Shown: positions 22,001 through 31,037, counted from the first letter of the stretch. The stretch is DNA of 64,000 nt from Piezodorus guildinii (GCA_023052935.1 CM041293.1:171607600-171671599); one strand, 5' to 3'. Made by a program: numbers and translations. The notes: generated from the letters alone by a model not told the origin.

Positions 22001-22139
22001 TCTGTGACATTATTGTATTAGAGCTACCCGTGTCCACTAAACACCATAATCCTCTCGCAACCCTTATTATAGGCAACCTACCGCACATCCCCCTGATGTT
22101 ATTCACTACTGCGCGGTTGCCTCCCTGCCCGCACTCACC
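18981..22139 (-). CDS. pol of LTR copy B (protease, RT, RNase H, integrase core), open but C-truncated
   Basis: Open from the codon after the gag UGA. Numbering from the GTG at 22106: aspartic protease DTG at 25-27; reverse transcriptase with first catalytic Asp 280 ('TLDLKAGYH') and YMDD 342-345; RNase H with Asp 491, Glu 530, Asp 557 and Asp 600; an unusual acidic/serine linker 611-670; integrase zinc site His 778, His 784, Cys 814, Cys 817; integrase core Asp 847, then Glu 900 where the second Asp is expected, and Glu 936. The last eight residues are encoded by sequence across the duplication junction, not by the element. No ATG serves as a pol start, so it depends on read-through from gag or another mechanism. 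Confidence 0.9.
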   Translation of the reverse strand, partial: GECGQGGNRAVVNNIRGMCGRLPIIRVARGLWCLVDTGSSNTIMSQKMIEFLFKEKRIPRECQCMLITLGGPCRVEGEVEIELSRWGIEGGKLVVLVVENMPREYEGIIGCDLLGKLGTKIRNKTGQWAIRIGKKSYRGRRAQKDGLVQIGAINQAEDWRKILYRQYYDIFYQEGGLLGVTGKTAHEIPLKQERVIYVKERRYPQALRRHIREELDDLKRQGIIVDSASPYNSPLWAVKKKSTGDGKPEKYRVVVDFRKLNENTVDEKYPIPRFEDILDRLNGATVFSTLDLKAGYHQIKMHPRDQHKTAFSFERGHYEFTRMPFGLKNAPITFQRLMDEFLRGIDEAVCQVYMDDLLIFSKSEEDHINHLRSVFNRIRQFGLKLSGEKSSMGQTEINFLGHTISKDGVKPDVQKVAAIRNMAIPRDIKGIRRLLGTLNYYRRFVPDMAKYLVPLNNLLKKGRAVVVTPVMEENIRWCMARLQEEPILAFPDFERPFSVTTDASEYALGAVLSQEGPEGERPVANASRRLTDAETRYSALERELLGIVWAVEHFRPYLFGRRFKVHTDHRPLQWVGTLKESSARVTRWKEFLSQYNIDVVYKPDRDNVVADWLSRALVVNAIEEEDGEPSSGVRQFLREWTPESEGGRGSSESDRDDRSVEEGSSSDRRASDMEEREEIINDKLRQIVWKTRTSGPLKLEQKRYGNSRITTVWSQPGVRDDQICRTLQDAFEPGKTHYLYVGNATIWEKIKRLWKRELIGIDRIFVRCTLSVETIPDEERQREVTLAYHQGKTNHRGEPETLQALKRRYFWWGMRRTITEVVSACEVCRATKYDRHPPRGVQEMTPTSDVPLCDLQVDTFTWRGYKWVTMMDLFSKVAMAYLVSDRSSESILAGLRTWFQFYGVPERISSEGGREFDNSTVLAAMKALDIDWHLNTPGHPKSRGGIERLHSTLGDHLRVYQVDKGLEPDVAMPRAVAAYNHSIHAATGFSPFEILFGLRDRRRDYRGTAAAGNLSDVLVSNRAALVKLWGKVRGRLVAEKSRRVASVCPPYD

Positions 22140-22142
22140 TCA
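22140..22142 (-). other. In-frame UGA between gag and pol (same at 16570-16572)
   Basis: The gag frame and pol frame are identical and separated by this single TGA; no further stop occurs before the protease. The following bases are 'ggtgagtgcgggcaggga'. 'TGAG|GTGAGT' also fits a 5' splice-site consensus. Stop-codon read-through is known for gag-pol of some retroviruses and LTR retrotransposons; a point mutation in a fused gag-pol frame is the alternative. Confidence 0.75.
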
Positions 22143-23381
22143 TTCATCATGTCTTCTGCTCCCAGCTGCTCCTCGTCGCTCTTCGCTCCTCCTCGTGCTC
22201 TTTGCTTCTTCTTCTCTGCTGCCTCCTGGTTCGCTCCTATCCTCCTCCGTCTCTGATGACTCCGACGAACGCACTGACTCAGATGTGGATCTGTCCCTTC
22301 TCCACACCCTTTGCGCGTTCACCTCCATAGGCTCTCCTCTGCCCATGTTCCTGCTCCTACTCATATAAGGATACTGCCGGGCAATGTGCCCTTCGGTCCC
22401 GCACTCGAAGCATCGCGTGCGAGGGCATCTTGCAACCAAATGGCCCACTTTCCCGCACCCGTGACACTTTCTGTCTTCCTTTCGAAAAATCTTTTTTTCT
22501 GTCCCTTGCCTCCTCTCTCTAGCAACAAATTTTTCTCGACCATCGGGCTCAGGTGCCTTTTTCTTCCAAGTTTCTGGTCTATTTCGGTTCCTGCCGACCT
22601 CTGTCCTCCTGTAAGGCACTCTCGTCCATTCTATAGCCGCTTCCCCGCTCCTGGACTCCTCGTCTCTGGCGCTCGCATCCACCATCTCTTGAGCGCATTC
22701 GACGAACGTCTTGTCTCTGGGAAGACCCTCTTTCTTTCCCGTTTCCCTCGCAAGTTGCACTCTCAGGATAGTAGATAAGAAAGCCATTTTGTCTTCTACT
22801 ACCTCCGCAGAAAGTGTTTCCCGCAATTTCTCTGTGATGCGGTTGTAACGGGCTAATAGTAATCCGGCGTACTGTCCGCTTGACTGGTATGGACGTTTCG
22901 TTTCCCGAAACATCTGGAAGATGTCTTCTTCCGGGGCCCATCGGCCTCCTCCGAATGCTTTCTTAAGCCTATCTTTGATAATGCCCCACGCCGTGTCCTC
23001 ATCAGCCTGTATCAAGTTTAAGATCTGTCTACGGACCCGGCATACTAATGCCGCTCTAAGTGATACAGCGTCTTGAGAATTCATCAAACTCTCAGATAAT
23101 TTCGCCTCAATAGTTGCCATAATTCTGTCGCCTCCCTTCAAGAAATGATTGAGGTTGCCGACCTCTCCGTCAAAGCGTTCCAGCTCGGAAATGGCTTTTC
23201 TGACATCTTGTGCTGTCGCCGTCCAAACCTTGACCCACTCTAGAGTGGTTGTGTGGTTCCCGATGGGAACTTGTGCTCCCGCTAGCGACTGAGCCGGTAG
23301 TGGTTGTATCTCCTGAGTTGAAGACTGAGGTAATGTTCTATCTTCCGTAAGGACTGGTGGTATCGAAATATTTTCTGTCAT
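22140..23381 (-). CDS. gag of LTR copy B
   Basis: Same 413-codon frame as at 16570-17811, from ATG at 23381 to the UGA at 22140, with the same intact first CCHC knuckle and the same Cys-to-Tyr change in the second. A Lys/Arg-rich stretch precedes the knuckles ('GREKFVARERRQG') and may bind nucleic acid. No difference from copy A was found by eye, so the change in the second knuckle predates the tandem duplication. Confidence 0.9.
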   Translation of the reverse strand: MTENISIPPVLTEDRTLPQSSTQEIQPLPAQSLAGAQVPIGNHTTTLEWVKVWTATAQDVRKAISELERFDGEVGNLNHFLKGGDRIMATIEAKLSESLMNSQDAVSLRAALVCRVRRQILNLIQADEDTAWGIIKDRLKKAFGGGRWAPEEDIFQMFRETKRPYQSSGQYAGLLLARYNRITEKLRETLSAEVVEDKMAFLSTILRVQLARETGKKEGLPRDKTFVECAQEMVDASARDEESRSGEAAIEWTRVPYRRTEVGRNRNRPETWKKKAPEPDGREKFVARERRQGTEKKIFRKEDRKCHGCGKVGHLVARCPRTRCFECGTEGHIARQYPYMSRSRNMGRGEPMEVNAQRVWRRDRSTSESVRSSESSETEEDRSEPGGSREEEAKSTRRSEERRGAAGSRRHDE

Positions 23382-23501
23382 TTTTAAAGAGAGAAATGGA
23401 AAAAACAAAGAGAGAGGTTATAATGAGAAAAAAAAAACTTACGTAGAGTAAAACAGACGATAAAACAGTTTCTTCTCACTCGAAAACGATCAAAATAACG
23501 T

Positions 23502-23519
23502 TCCCGGGTTTCGGCACCA
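23502..23519 (-). promoter_or_regulatory. Primer binding site of copy B (tRNA-Phe)
   Basis: Same 18 bases as at 17932-17949. Confidence 0.8.
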
Positions 23520-23698
23520 CTTATTTCTACCGAGAAAAATATATTAGAAAGGGAAACAGAGAGGCGAAATAAAACCCACGCTTACTTGATAACATATGAT
23601 TTATTATCACTTATACATTAAAAAGGTTACATAAATTCAGGTGTTGTTTACATTTACATCAAAGGTGATTAAAGTTAATATTAACACTCTTCCCATCT

Positions 23699-23700
<2 letters not shown>
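23519..23700 (-). repeat. 5' LTR of copy B
   Basis: Matches the other two LTRs up to 'catctta', where it meets 'ctatata' instead of 'acttata', a small change at the border with the TA tract (23703-23759). Confidence 0.85.
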
Positions 23701-23762
<62 letters not shown>

Positions 23763-24296
23763 TAATCAAAATCGTTAGAGCCGTTTTTGAGGAAATCGTA
23801 AAAAGCTACAAAATGCGTGGTATAAAGTGGCTCTTCCGGTTAGCTGATTTCGATGAAAAAGTTGCTGTAACATAACGGGCATATATTTGTCCTAAATATG
23901 AAATTTCAGTTTCATAGGACTTACCGTTTCCCCCCGGGAGTTCCCACACACACACACTTCTGGAATTAGAAAATTTTCACGATCGCAATACTTTCCCTTA
24001 CTATATATTTTATATATATAGGTAAGTGAAAGTAAAAATGCTGCAAATTATAACACAATGGTTTATTATTTCCAAATAATTACATTATGTTATAACTGTT
24101 TATTTAGGTGTTATGCAATTAATTGATATGAAAAGCAATAAATAATTCAAAGAAAAATTGGACCAAAATTAATTTTGGGTATTTATTTGTTTTTGCAGTT
24201 GGTTTTAATGACAAAAAACTGCGAGTGGTTATTATTGTCCAAAAGATCTTCAGAAGACGATTAACTTAACTATGATGAAGAGGAAAGAAAAAAAAA

Positions 24297-24355
<59 letters not shown>

Positions 24356-24558
24356 ATAAAAAATAAATAAATAAAATAAATAAATAAAAATTGTGAGTAA
24401 AATATCAAAGCGTGCATAAAATAGCCTGAATGTGTTAAATGAGGTGATATAAACGAATGTTCTTTACCAATTGAATGACACCGTCGACGGCCTGATCACT
24501 ATCGCTCAATGCCTCCGAGACTTTATTTATTTATTAATCGTACGGCGGACAAACGGAT
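23701..24558. repeat. Duplicated flank: (TA)n, R1 right part, unknown flank
   Basis: Counterpart of 18134-19005. Contains (TA)n 23703-23759, R1 right part 23760-24040 and a second (TA)n near 24303-24351. It ends at 'cggat', followed by a poly-T run and non-duplicated DNA. Confidence 0.9.
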
Positions 24559-24785
24559 TTTTTTTTTTTTTATTCGTTATTCCTTTTTTTACGTATCTTG
24601 AAGCGTATGTTAAATTTTGAGGAGGGGAGATTATTTTATTTTATTTTTTTCCTGGTTGAACTAAAGTTCATTATTTAAAATAATAAATCAAAACTACAGA
24701 AATAACAACGGTTCCTATTTTATTCGGTTTATTACTATTTTTGATTTTAAATTTAACTATTTAAAATACATTTTAAAAGTTTTAA

Positions 24786-24985
24786 AACTTTACATACTGG
24801 CTTACACTTCCCAACAGTAGACGAACACATAAGGACTCTTTATCTACGATTTCATAGTAACTTGCACGGACTTAACAACGAAATTATCAGTGATATGGAG
24901 AAATAGAGACTTAATTCGATGAGGAGATTAAAAAGGCATTGGATGCGAGATCTCCAGCGTAAACCAATGGTCGATCAATGAAGGA
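24786..24985 (+). pseudogene. Jockey-type LINE remnant, ORF2 C-terminus
   Basis: One frame gives 'VDEHIRTLYLRFHSNL', a stop, then 'MRRLKRHWMRDL', closely matching the C-terminus of ORF2 of the intact element at 57268-61664 ('VNEHIRTHYKRFHDKL', 'YRRLKRSWMRDL'). It is therefore a decayed relative of that element. Confidence 0.7.
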
Positions 24986-25035
24986 AGGTGTGCGGCTTGG
25001 TACTGATCCATACATTCTAAACATATTCCTAACTA

Positions 25036-25482
25036 TTGGGTTGTTTCACAAGAAAAGTCTGTTTTTATAGTTTCTGAAATACATAAAGGATTTTGCAAGT
25101 CTCAGTTGTTTTCTTCCAAATGTTTACATATTTAAAGTAAACAGTTACTAATCCTTTACCTTTGTATTATAAACATTAGCTTCCCAATCAATTACCAACT
25201 TTTTAGTATACCTCTAAATATGAACATGATAAACGCTATTTTCGAGTAATATTTTTGTACGAGTTTAAACTCGGCCATTCAGCAGCTGAGGCCGCTAGAA
25301 ATATTTGAAAGGCGTTTGGGGAAAGGAGTGTTAATGAACGGACCATTCGCCGTTGGTTTGCTAAGTTTTCGGGTGGGGATACCGACTTGCCCCGAGGAAG
25401 ACCTCCGTCCGTAATAGACAACGATGTTCTCAAACATACAGTAGAAGGAAACCCCTACCAAACAGTTAAAGGACTCTCATAT
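25036..25482 (+). pseudogene. Mariner 5' half (terminal repeat plus transposase N-terminus)
   Basis: Starts after a TA with 'ttgggttgtttcaca', carries about 200 bp of 5' untranslated sequence, then from about 25246 encodes 'EFKLGHSAAEAARNI', a stop, 'RSVNERTIRRWFAKFSGG', 'DLPRGRPPSVIDND'. It breaks off at about 25482. The helix-turn-helix region is recognisable; the whole catalytic domain is missing. Confidence 0.75.
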
Positions 25483-25518
25483 ATTGTTTGATCAGTTCTC
25501 GACTGTTGATAATTTAAA

Positions 25519-25814
25519 TTTCTGTCTTCTCAGGTTTCAGTCAATGAATAAACAATTTTATCTATGCGACGTTTCGGGAATTTATTGTTCTCATAATCGT
25601 GCAATTTTGGACAAAATAGTGTCTTAATTACACATGTGTAGTCCACAAACTTTGAAAGAACACTATGTTCTTTCAAAGTTTGTTGACTAATTGTCTAATT
25701 AAGACACTACCACTACTTTGTCCAAAATTGCATAATTACGAGAACAATAAATTCTCGAAACGTGGCATAGATAAAATTGTTTATTCATTTACTGAAACCT
25801 GGGAACAACAGAAA

Positions 25815-25815
<1 letters not shown>
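25519..25815. repeat. Hairpin element H2 (imperfect palindrome, about 140 bp arms)
   Basis: Centre at 25668-25670: 'tttgaaagaaca' and 'tgttctttcaaa' flank 'cta'. The arms match outward through 'ccaaaattgc', 'gagaacaataaatt' and 'cgaaacgt', to 'ggtttcag'/'ctgaaacc' at the outside. Followed by a (TA)n tract to about 25846. The 'acgtttcg' motif is shared with H1 and H3. Confidence 0.85.
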
Positions 25816-25848
<33 letters not shown>

Positions 25849-26075
25849 AAAATAGAAATAGAAAAAGAGAATAATTTGTATTCTATGACTGGGTCTCCTA
25901 AGAATAACCAGTTTGTACAGTTGAAATATACATGTCTGGCCAATAGGCAGAAGAAACATAATTAATTACTTATTACAATTATGGGTAAACGTATCAAATG
26001 ATAAAATAAAATAAAAACAATTCTTTTAAAATATTGTGTTGAACAAAATTAAAAATAAATTAATAGATAACAGCG

Positions 26076-26078
26076 TTT

Positions 26079-26123
<45 letters not shown>

Positions 26124-26710
26124 CTCATCCTCCAACTTTATTTACAAATAATAAGGTGGAGGTACGGAGTACCCCTGAGTCATGATTGTCATACATCTTA
26201 AACAATCGAAAGTGTAATGACTAAACTATCAACCCAAACAGCGTTTAAATATAAAGAGTGAACAATTATTACTCTTCTTTCAAAGTCTGATGTCGGGAAT
26301 ATAAATATCACAGTTTTTAAGCGTCTTTTTGGGATAATAAAATGTATTGGAAAAGTTGGGCTTTGGATGAGGTGAGAGAAGCAGCATGGCGGATATGAGT
26401 AGGTAGAGAATCCCAGAAAGTAGAGGAGCGGACCAGGAAGGAACGATCAAAAGTTTTAGTTCTATGGATTGGAAAGTAAAGGTCGGAATGGCGCGATCTT
26501 GTAGGAGACTGTGAATATATGGAGAATGTTGGGAGTTAATGATTTGGTAAAGGTATGTTCCCAGGAAATATTGTCTGCGAATTGCGGGAAGAAGCCACTT
26601 TAACTCGCCGTAAAAATGGGACACATGAGACCTCTTCAGAGTACTGAGGACAAATCTTAAAAATATGTACATGATTCGTTTTAGTCTGTCCTAAACCACA
26701 GGCTAAAACG

Positions 26711-26718
<8 letters not shown>
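26076..26718 (-). pseudogene. LINE remnant, C-terminal tail (family L)
   Basis: Minus strand: 'SHVSHFYGELKWLLPAIRRQYFLGTYLYQIINSQ' in pieces, then a frameshift and a tail with the same order as 42255-42690. A long poly-A (poly-T on plus, 26081-26123, 43 bases) with AATAAA just upstream ends it, so this insertion kept its tail. A (TA)n tract (26713-26772) lies at the 5' side. Confidence 0.65.
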
Positions 26719-26772
<54 letters not shown>

Positions 26773-26776
<4 letters not shown>

Positions 26777-27040
26777 ATTTATACGTACAAACATACGCAT
26801 ACTGAAAGCGCCGACAACATTGTACACACCTTCCTTTATTTATCAGCTGACATTATTATCACAGTTATCTACCCTAATCCTACTAATCATTTGATGATAA
26901 AAGATGAAGATGCTCCAACTCTCTTAACGAGCACAATTATACTATCAATTTCTGGATCAATCTTATCTCGGCTCTTTTGAAATCTAGTGATTTCGCAGAA
27001 AGTAATTGTAAGTTGTATTACAGATTATGTTTTAAAAACA
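26773..27040. other. No feature recognised
   Basis: AT-rich, no repeat motif noticed. Confidence 0.4.
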
Positions 27041-28105
27041 AAACCTGGTGCTCGTGACACACGACTTTTGCTAACTCGTTAAAACCAATTTTAGCATTAA
27101 TAAAACTGGTGCGGGCAACACACTACTTTCACTTACCGCCGTTGTTAAAATCGATTTAAGAACTTTTAAATACAGTTAGGGATAAAAATAAGTGGAACTA
27201 ATAAATAATTAATTGAATTAAATCTCTATAGAAACACATGTCTTCTAAAAAAATTCTATTATATTAATATCTGAAATAATAATCAGTCTTATCGGATTTT
27301 CATCACTCTCCTTTAAACTTTACAATTGCGTGAATTGAATAATATATTTTTTTCTATAATCTTTAGCTTTCCATTTGTACATTACACATGTTCAAAAAAA
27401 AAAAAAAAAAAAAATTGCATTAAAAAAATATTTTTGCAGTTTTCTCCTTTAGATAGAGATCGAACAATTTATATATTTACCTGTTTTTTTATCGTTGATA
27501 ACAAGGTCATATTGTTATTTTTTTAGTATATGCACAATTAATGATACTTTAGAGGAAAAAAAAAACCTGTACTACTACAACCCATAAAGAGTTTTGGTCT
27601 CAGTACATGTAGAGATTTATGTAGAGGGACAAGTTTTTCCCATTTTTGGGTACCCATTTTATAGAGGCTGGGTGTGCCCCAGGCGGTTCTCCATACCCCA
27701 GGATCGCTCCCCGGCCGAAATAACCGAATAAATAATATTCCGCCACAGCCGGGATTCGAACCCTGGACCCGGAGCACAGTGGAAGAAAATATCGGCATTT
27801 AAGCCCTGTCAGATTATATCAATGAGAATAAAACCTACATCAGATTAAAGCCCATCACATTTTATATCGATATATAGAGTTTAATCAAAATCGTTAAAGC
27901 TGTTTTCAAGAAAATCATGGTATAAAGTATATCACCCAGTCAGCCGAGTTTAATGAAAAAGTTTCTTTTGCGGGACTTGGTTATTTGGACTCAGGGTACT
28001 CTAAAATGTGTATTACTGTTGAAAACTGGAATTGGAAAATTTTCACGATCGCAATACTTTCTCTTACAATAAATTTCATACATAGGTAAGTGAAAGTAAA
28101 AAAAT
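27041..28105 (+). repeat. R1 dispersed repeat, nearly complete, holding a SINE3
   Basis: A decayed extra left end is at 27046-27090, then a good left end ('ggtgcgggcaacacac' near 27109) and the right end 'ggtaagtgaaagtaaaaaa' near 28084. SINE3 interrupts it at 27548-27785. Confidence 0.8.
27548..27785 (-). repeat. SINE3 inserted in R1
   Basis: Minus strand: B box 'ggttcgaatcc', body with 'aaaatgggtacccaaaa', ending at plus 27548 beside an A run. The R1 sequence 'tttagagga' left and 'ggaagaaaa' right marks the insertion point. Confidence 0.75.
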
Positions 28106-28151
28106 AAAGCATTAAAAGAATTACGTCCAGTTTTTTAACATTTTTATTTTT

Positions 28152-28243
28152 TTATCAGTCCGTACCTACCCTTTTATCAGTCCGTACCTACCCTTTTATC
28201 AGTCCGTACCTACCCTTTTATCAGTCCGTACCTACCCTTTTAG
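28152..28243. repeat. Minisatellite, 23 bp unit x 4
   Basis: Four copies of a 23-base unit containing 'atcagtccgtacctaccc', identical to one another. Confidence 0.95.
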
Positions 28244-28511
28244 GCCATTAGCGCATTACGAATGACTGTGCTTGATAAAAAGCAGTTTTAAAAACTTATT
28301 GTCACTCAACGCTTCATTTGTGGTACACGGTATGTCATGTCTTGTGGTGTCAGTGCATAGTGTGCATTATATTACAGTATGTTGTATTGTCAGTGCTGCA
28401 TTGCAAGTGACACAGAATGGCAGATACAGGCTTCTCACCAGGTATCCGCGTATAAAGGCCGTATCTTGATCTACCAAGCAGAATCACTTCTCGCTTGTTT
28501 TCTTAAATGCG

Positions 28512-28700
28512 GTTTTAGTTTGTTTGTTTATTCATTTAACGTCCCTTTATACGGCTATGGCTAGTCCGACGATGCAACAGTGGGAGTCCTAAATTTTGTC
28601 ATTCTAGGTTTAATTAGGAATGGAATCTCAAACGAGAACTCGACGTCGCAATCGGGACCAACTTTTTACCTCTCCACCGAAGGACTCTCCCATTAATCTT
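28512..28700 (-). repeat. SINE1, 5'-truncated and diverged
   Basis: Plus strand shows the reversed tail 'tttgtttattcatttaacgt' then 'gcaacagtgggagtcctaaa', the SINE1 body. The tRNA-like head is missing. Confidence 0.65.
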
Positions 28701-28707
28701 TAGTTTG

Positions 28708-28893
28708 TTAGTGGAACGCGGCCATTTTTTTAGCCACTTGTTCGTATACCCTGCTTACATAGTCTCTTCCAGTCTTAAGATGTGTTAATGTTTGATTTGC
28801 AATCCCTGGAACATTCATTCTTGCATTGTTTATTTTTTTATTAGCAGCTTCGTTACCTGCAATATCACAATGTGACGAAACCCATGCAAGCAC
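28708..28893 (-). pseudogene. LINE RNase H fragment
   Basis: 61 codons with 'AWVSSHCDIAGNEAANKKINNA'-like sequence. W-V-x-S-H-x-x-I-x-G-N-E-x-A is the C-terminal motif of the RNase H domain found in I- and R1-type LINEs. The usual Asp after A-N-E-x-A is Asn here. Nothing else of that element is recognised. Confidence 0.55.
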
Positions 28894-28907
28894 AAACTTT
28901 TTAAATT

Positions 28908-29340
28908 GAGTTACCTACACATGATATATATAGGTAGTGATATAAAGTATTTTCGATCATAAAAATGTTTGAATTCAAATTTACCAGAAATGCATGTTTT
29001 AGGGTTCCCTGAGTCAGAATGACCAAGCCTCGAAATAATTTATGTGTGTGTGGTAAGTCTAGTACGAAAACGAAAAGTCGTACGAACCTCAAATTTCATA
29101 TTTAAGACAACCATACGCCCGAGATGTTACAGCAACATTTTCACCAAAATGCGCTGACCGGAAGTACTATTTTGTACCATGCATTTTGCACTTTTTTACG
29201 ATGTCTCGAAAACGGCTCTAACGATTTTGATTAAACTCGCCATATCGATGTAAAATTTAATTTAGTATAATTCATTTCGATTGAAATAGTTTGAAAAGGC
29301 TTAAATGGCAATATGCCGATAAAACTAATTGATTGTAGTA
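28908..29340 (-). repeat. R1 dispersed repeat, right half, reverse
   Basis: Contains the (GT)n patch near 29040, 'cgaaaacggctctaacg' near 29209 and 'gtaaaatttaat'; abuts the next R1 copy tail-to-head. Confidence 0.7.
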
Positions 29341-29343
29341 GAT

Positions 29344-29928
29344 AAAAATCTGGTGCGGGCGGCAACACACGACTTTCACTTACCTCCATTTTTAAAATCA
29401 ATGAAAGAATTTTCAAAAACAGTTAGAGATAAAAATACGTGAAACTATTAAGGAATTAATTAAATTGAATTTATAAATTTAGGACTCCCACTGTAGCATC
29501 GTCCGATTAGCCATAGTAGCATAAAGTGACGTTAAATAAATAAATAAATAAATTGAATTTATATAGAAACATGTGTTTTATTAAAAAATCTATTATATTA
29601 TTATCTAAAATAATCAGTTTAAAATCTTGTGTATGAGATAATATTTTTTCTAAAATCTTTAGCTTTCCAACAGTATATCATACCTGTATATTACTGCTCT
29701 TATGTTCAAAAACGAAAAATTGCATTAAAAAAATATTTTTTTCTGTTTTCTCCTTTAGTTGGGTATCGAATTTATTCAATTTACCTGGTTTTTTTTCAGC
29801 GCTAACAAGATAATATAGTTATTTTTATTGAATCTACAAAATTAAAGGTACTTTAGGGGAAGGAGATTGATTTTAACAACGGAGGTAAGTGAAAGCCTTG
29901 TGTTGCGCGCACCAGATTTTCATTTTTG
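29344..29928 (+). repeat. R1 dispersed repeat with left-type ends at both sides
   Basis: Starts 'tctggtgcgggcggcaac...actttcacttacctcc' and ends with the reverse complement of the same end ('ggaggtaagtgaaag...gcgcaccagatttt'). Other copies have a different right end, so this copy is foldback-like. A truncated SINE1 lies inside. Confidence 0.75.
29476..29549 (+). repeat. SINE1, strongly 5'-truncated, with 14 bp target duplication
   Basis: Only the last 74 bases are present, ending in 'ttaaataaataaataaata'. 'aaattgaatttata' flanks it at 29462-29475 and 29550-29563. Confidence 0.85.
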
Positions 29929-31037
29929 ACGCAAAGACAAAATGGTAGCCCATATTTGGTTACTCTCCTCTAATATTAGTGATCTAAATGTATAATTGCC
30001 GTCGAAAAGCTAAATATTTTAGAAAAAATGTTGTCTATTAATTAGATGTTGATAATTCAAGGTGAAGGTCAAAGTCTAATATATAATTGGAGGCTGTTAT
30101 TATACCCCGTTATCTAATATACTGATCTGTAGGTGGTTATGCAGAGTACCGAAAAACGCAGAAACTTAAGTGAAGGTTCAGCGTAATAATGTATTACTTA
30201 ATCTTAAATAAATGCTTCCATCGTGACTCAATATAATTTTTTTTTTCGTTCAACTTTAAGTTCCAAGTGCTCAGCGTTCTTTCATGGATTAGGTAATAGT
30301 GAAGCTTTCTTAAGCAAAAGTTTCATTATCCGTTAATTTTTTCATTTATAATCAATTTAACAGTTTAATGGTATTCTCGCTAAAGTTTGAAATAAAAAAA
30401 GATTGTAAAAATGCACTTTTACTGACAAAAGGAGAAGTTATCTTGAACATGAACAATGTTCATTTTTATGACAAGTGAGCATCCGATTTTAGTAGCTGTT
30501 ACAGCAAATCCCTTTCATCGTTCAATAATGAAGCTTTGCGGTTACAACCAAATCTTCATAAACTTACTCAATAGACAAGAAAATTTACAATTTTAACTAA
30601 GTTGCCTTTTATTGTTTTGTTTATATCTTTATATTCTTTCTCTTCTTCTCTCTATATACAAAGTAATGTCACGATTCTAGGGTTCTGTAAACACATTCTA
30701 AACCACGAAATGGAGTTCGATACGGATTTCACTTTCATATAGGCCATTCTTCCCTGAATGTTTATAAATAAAATACATTACAATTAAGTTTTTTCTTCAA
30801 AGAGAGAAAAAAAATTTCTGTAATAAAGTCGAAACATATATAATATATATCTATATTTGTGCTAGCCCAATAGAGGGAGAGTGAGTGGTAATCATTTAAT
30901 TCGAAACTTCTTTATTTTCAAACAAACAACAACATTTAATTGAATCTAGAATGTTACAAAACAATTTCATAATAAATCAAATTTTAAAACTTTACTGTAA
31001 ACAAAAGAACAATTAAATATCAGAAATAAGCGGTTTG
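29929..31037. other. No feature recognised
   Basis: AT-rich, no ORF or repeat seen; possibly unique DNA. Confidence 0.45.

Larger units (their letters stand above)
19006..23703 (-). mobile_element. Ty3/gypsy-type LTR retrotransposon, copy B (3'-truncated by the duplication junction)
   Basis: Same element as copy A, with the 5' LTR (23519-23700), primer binding site, gag and most of pol. The integrase C-terminus, polypurine tract and 3' LTR are absent because the duplicated unit starts inside pol. Lacking a 3' LTR it cannot complete a normal life cycle, although its reading frames are cleaner than in copy A. Confidence 0.9.
13454..24558. repeat. 5.55 kb tandem duplication (units 13454-19005 and 19006-24558)
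   Basis: Both units start 'gcaacgcgccgactc' and end 'ggcggacaaacggat'. Each contains most of the LTR element, its 5' LTR, a (TA)n tract, the right part of an R1 copy and about 500 bp of further flank. Differences seen: one G at 15208-15210, the scramble near 13663-13690, C versus A at 13806/19375, a C/A near 18393/23943, TA and A run lengths, and small changes at the LTR/TA border. Everything else compared by eye is the same. No microhomology is seen at the junction. Confidence 0.95.

Noticed and set aside
28152..28243. CRISPR-like array
   Set aside because: Exact head-to-tail units without spacers: a minisatellite.
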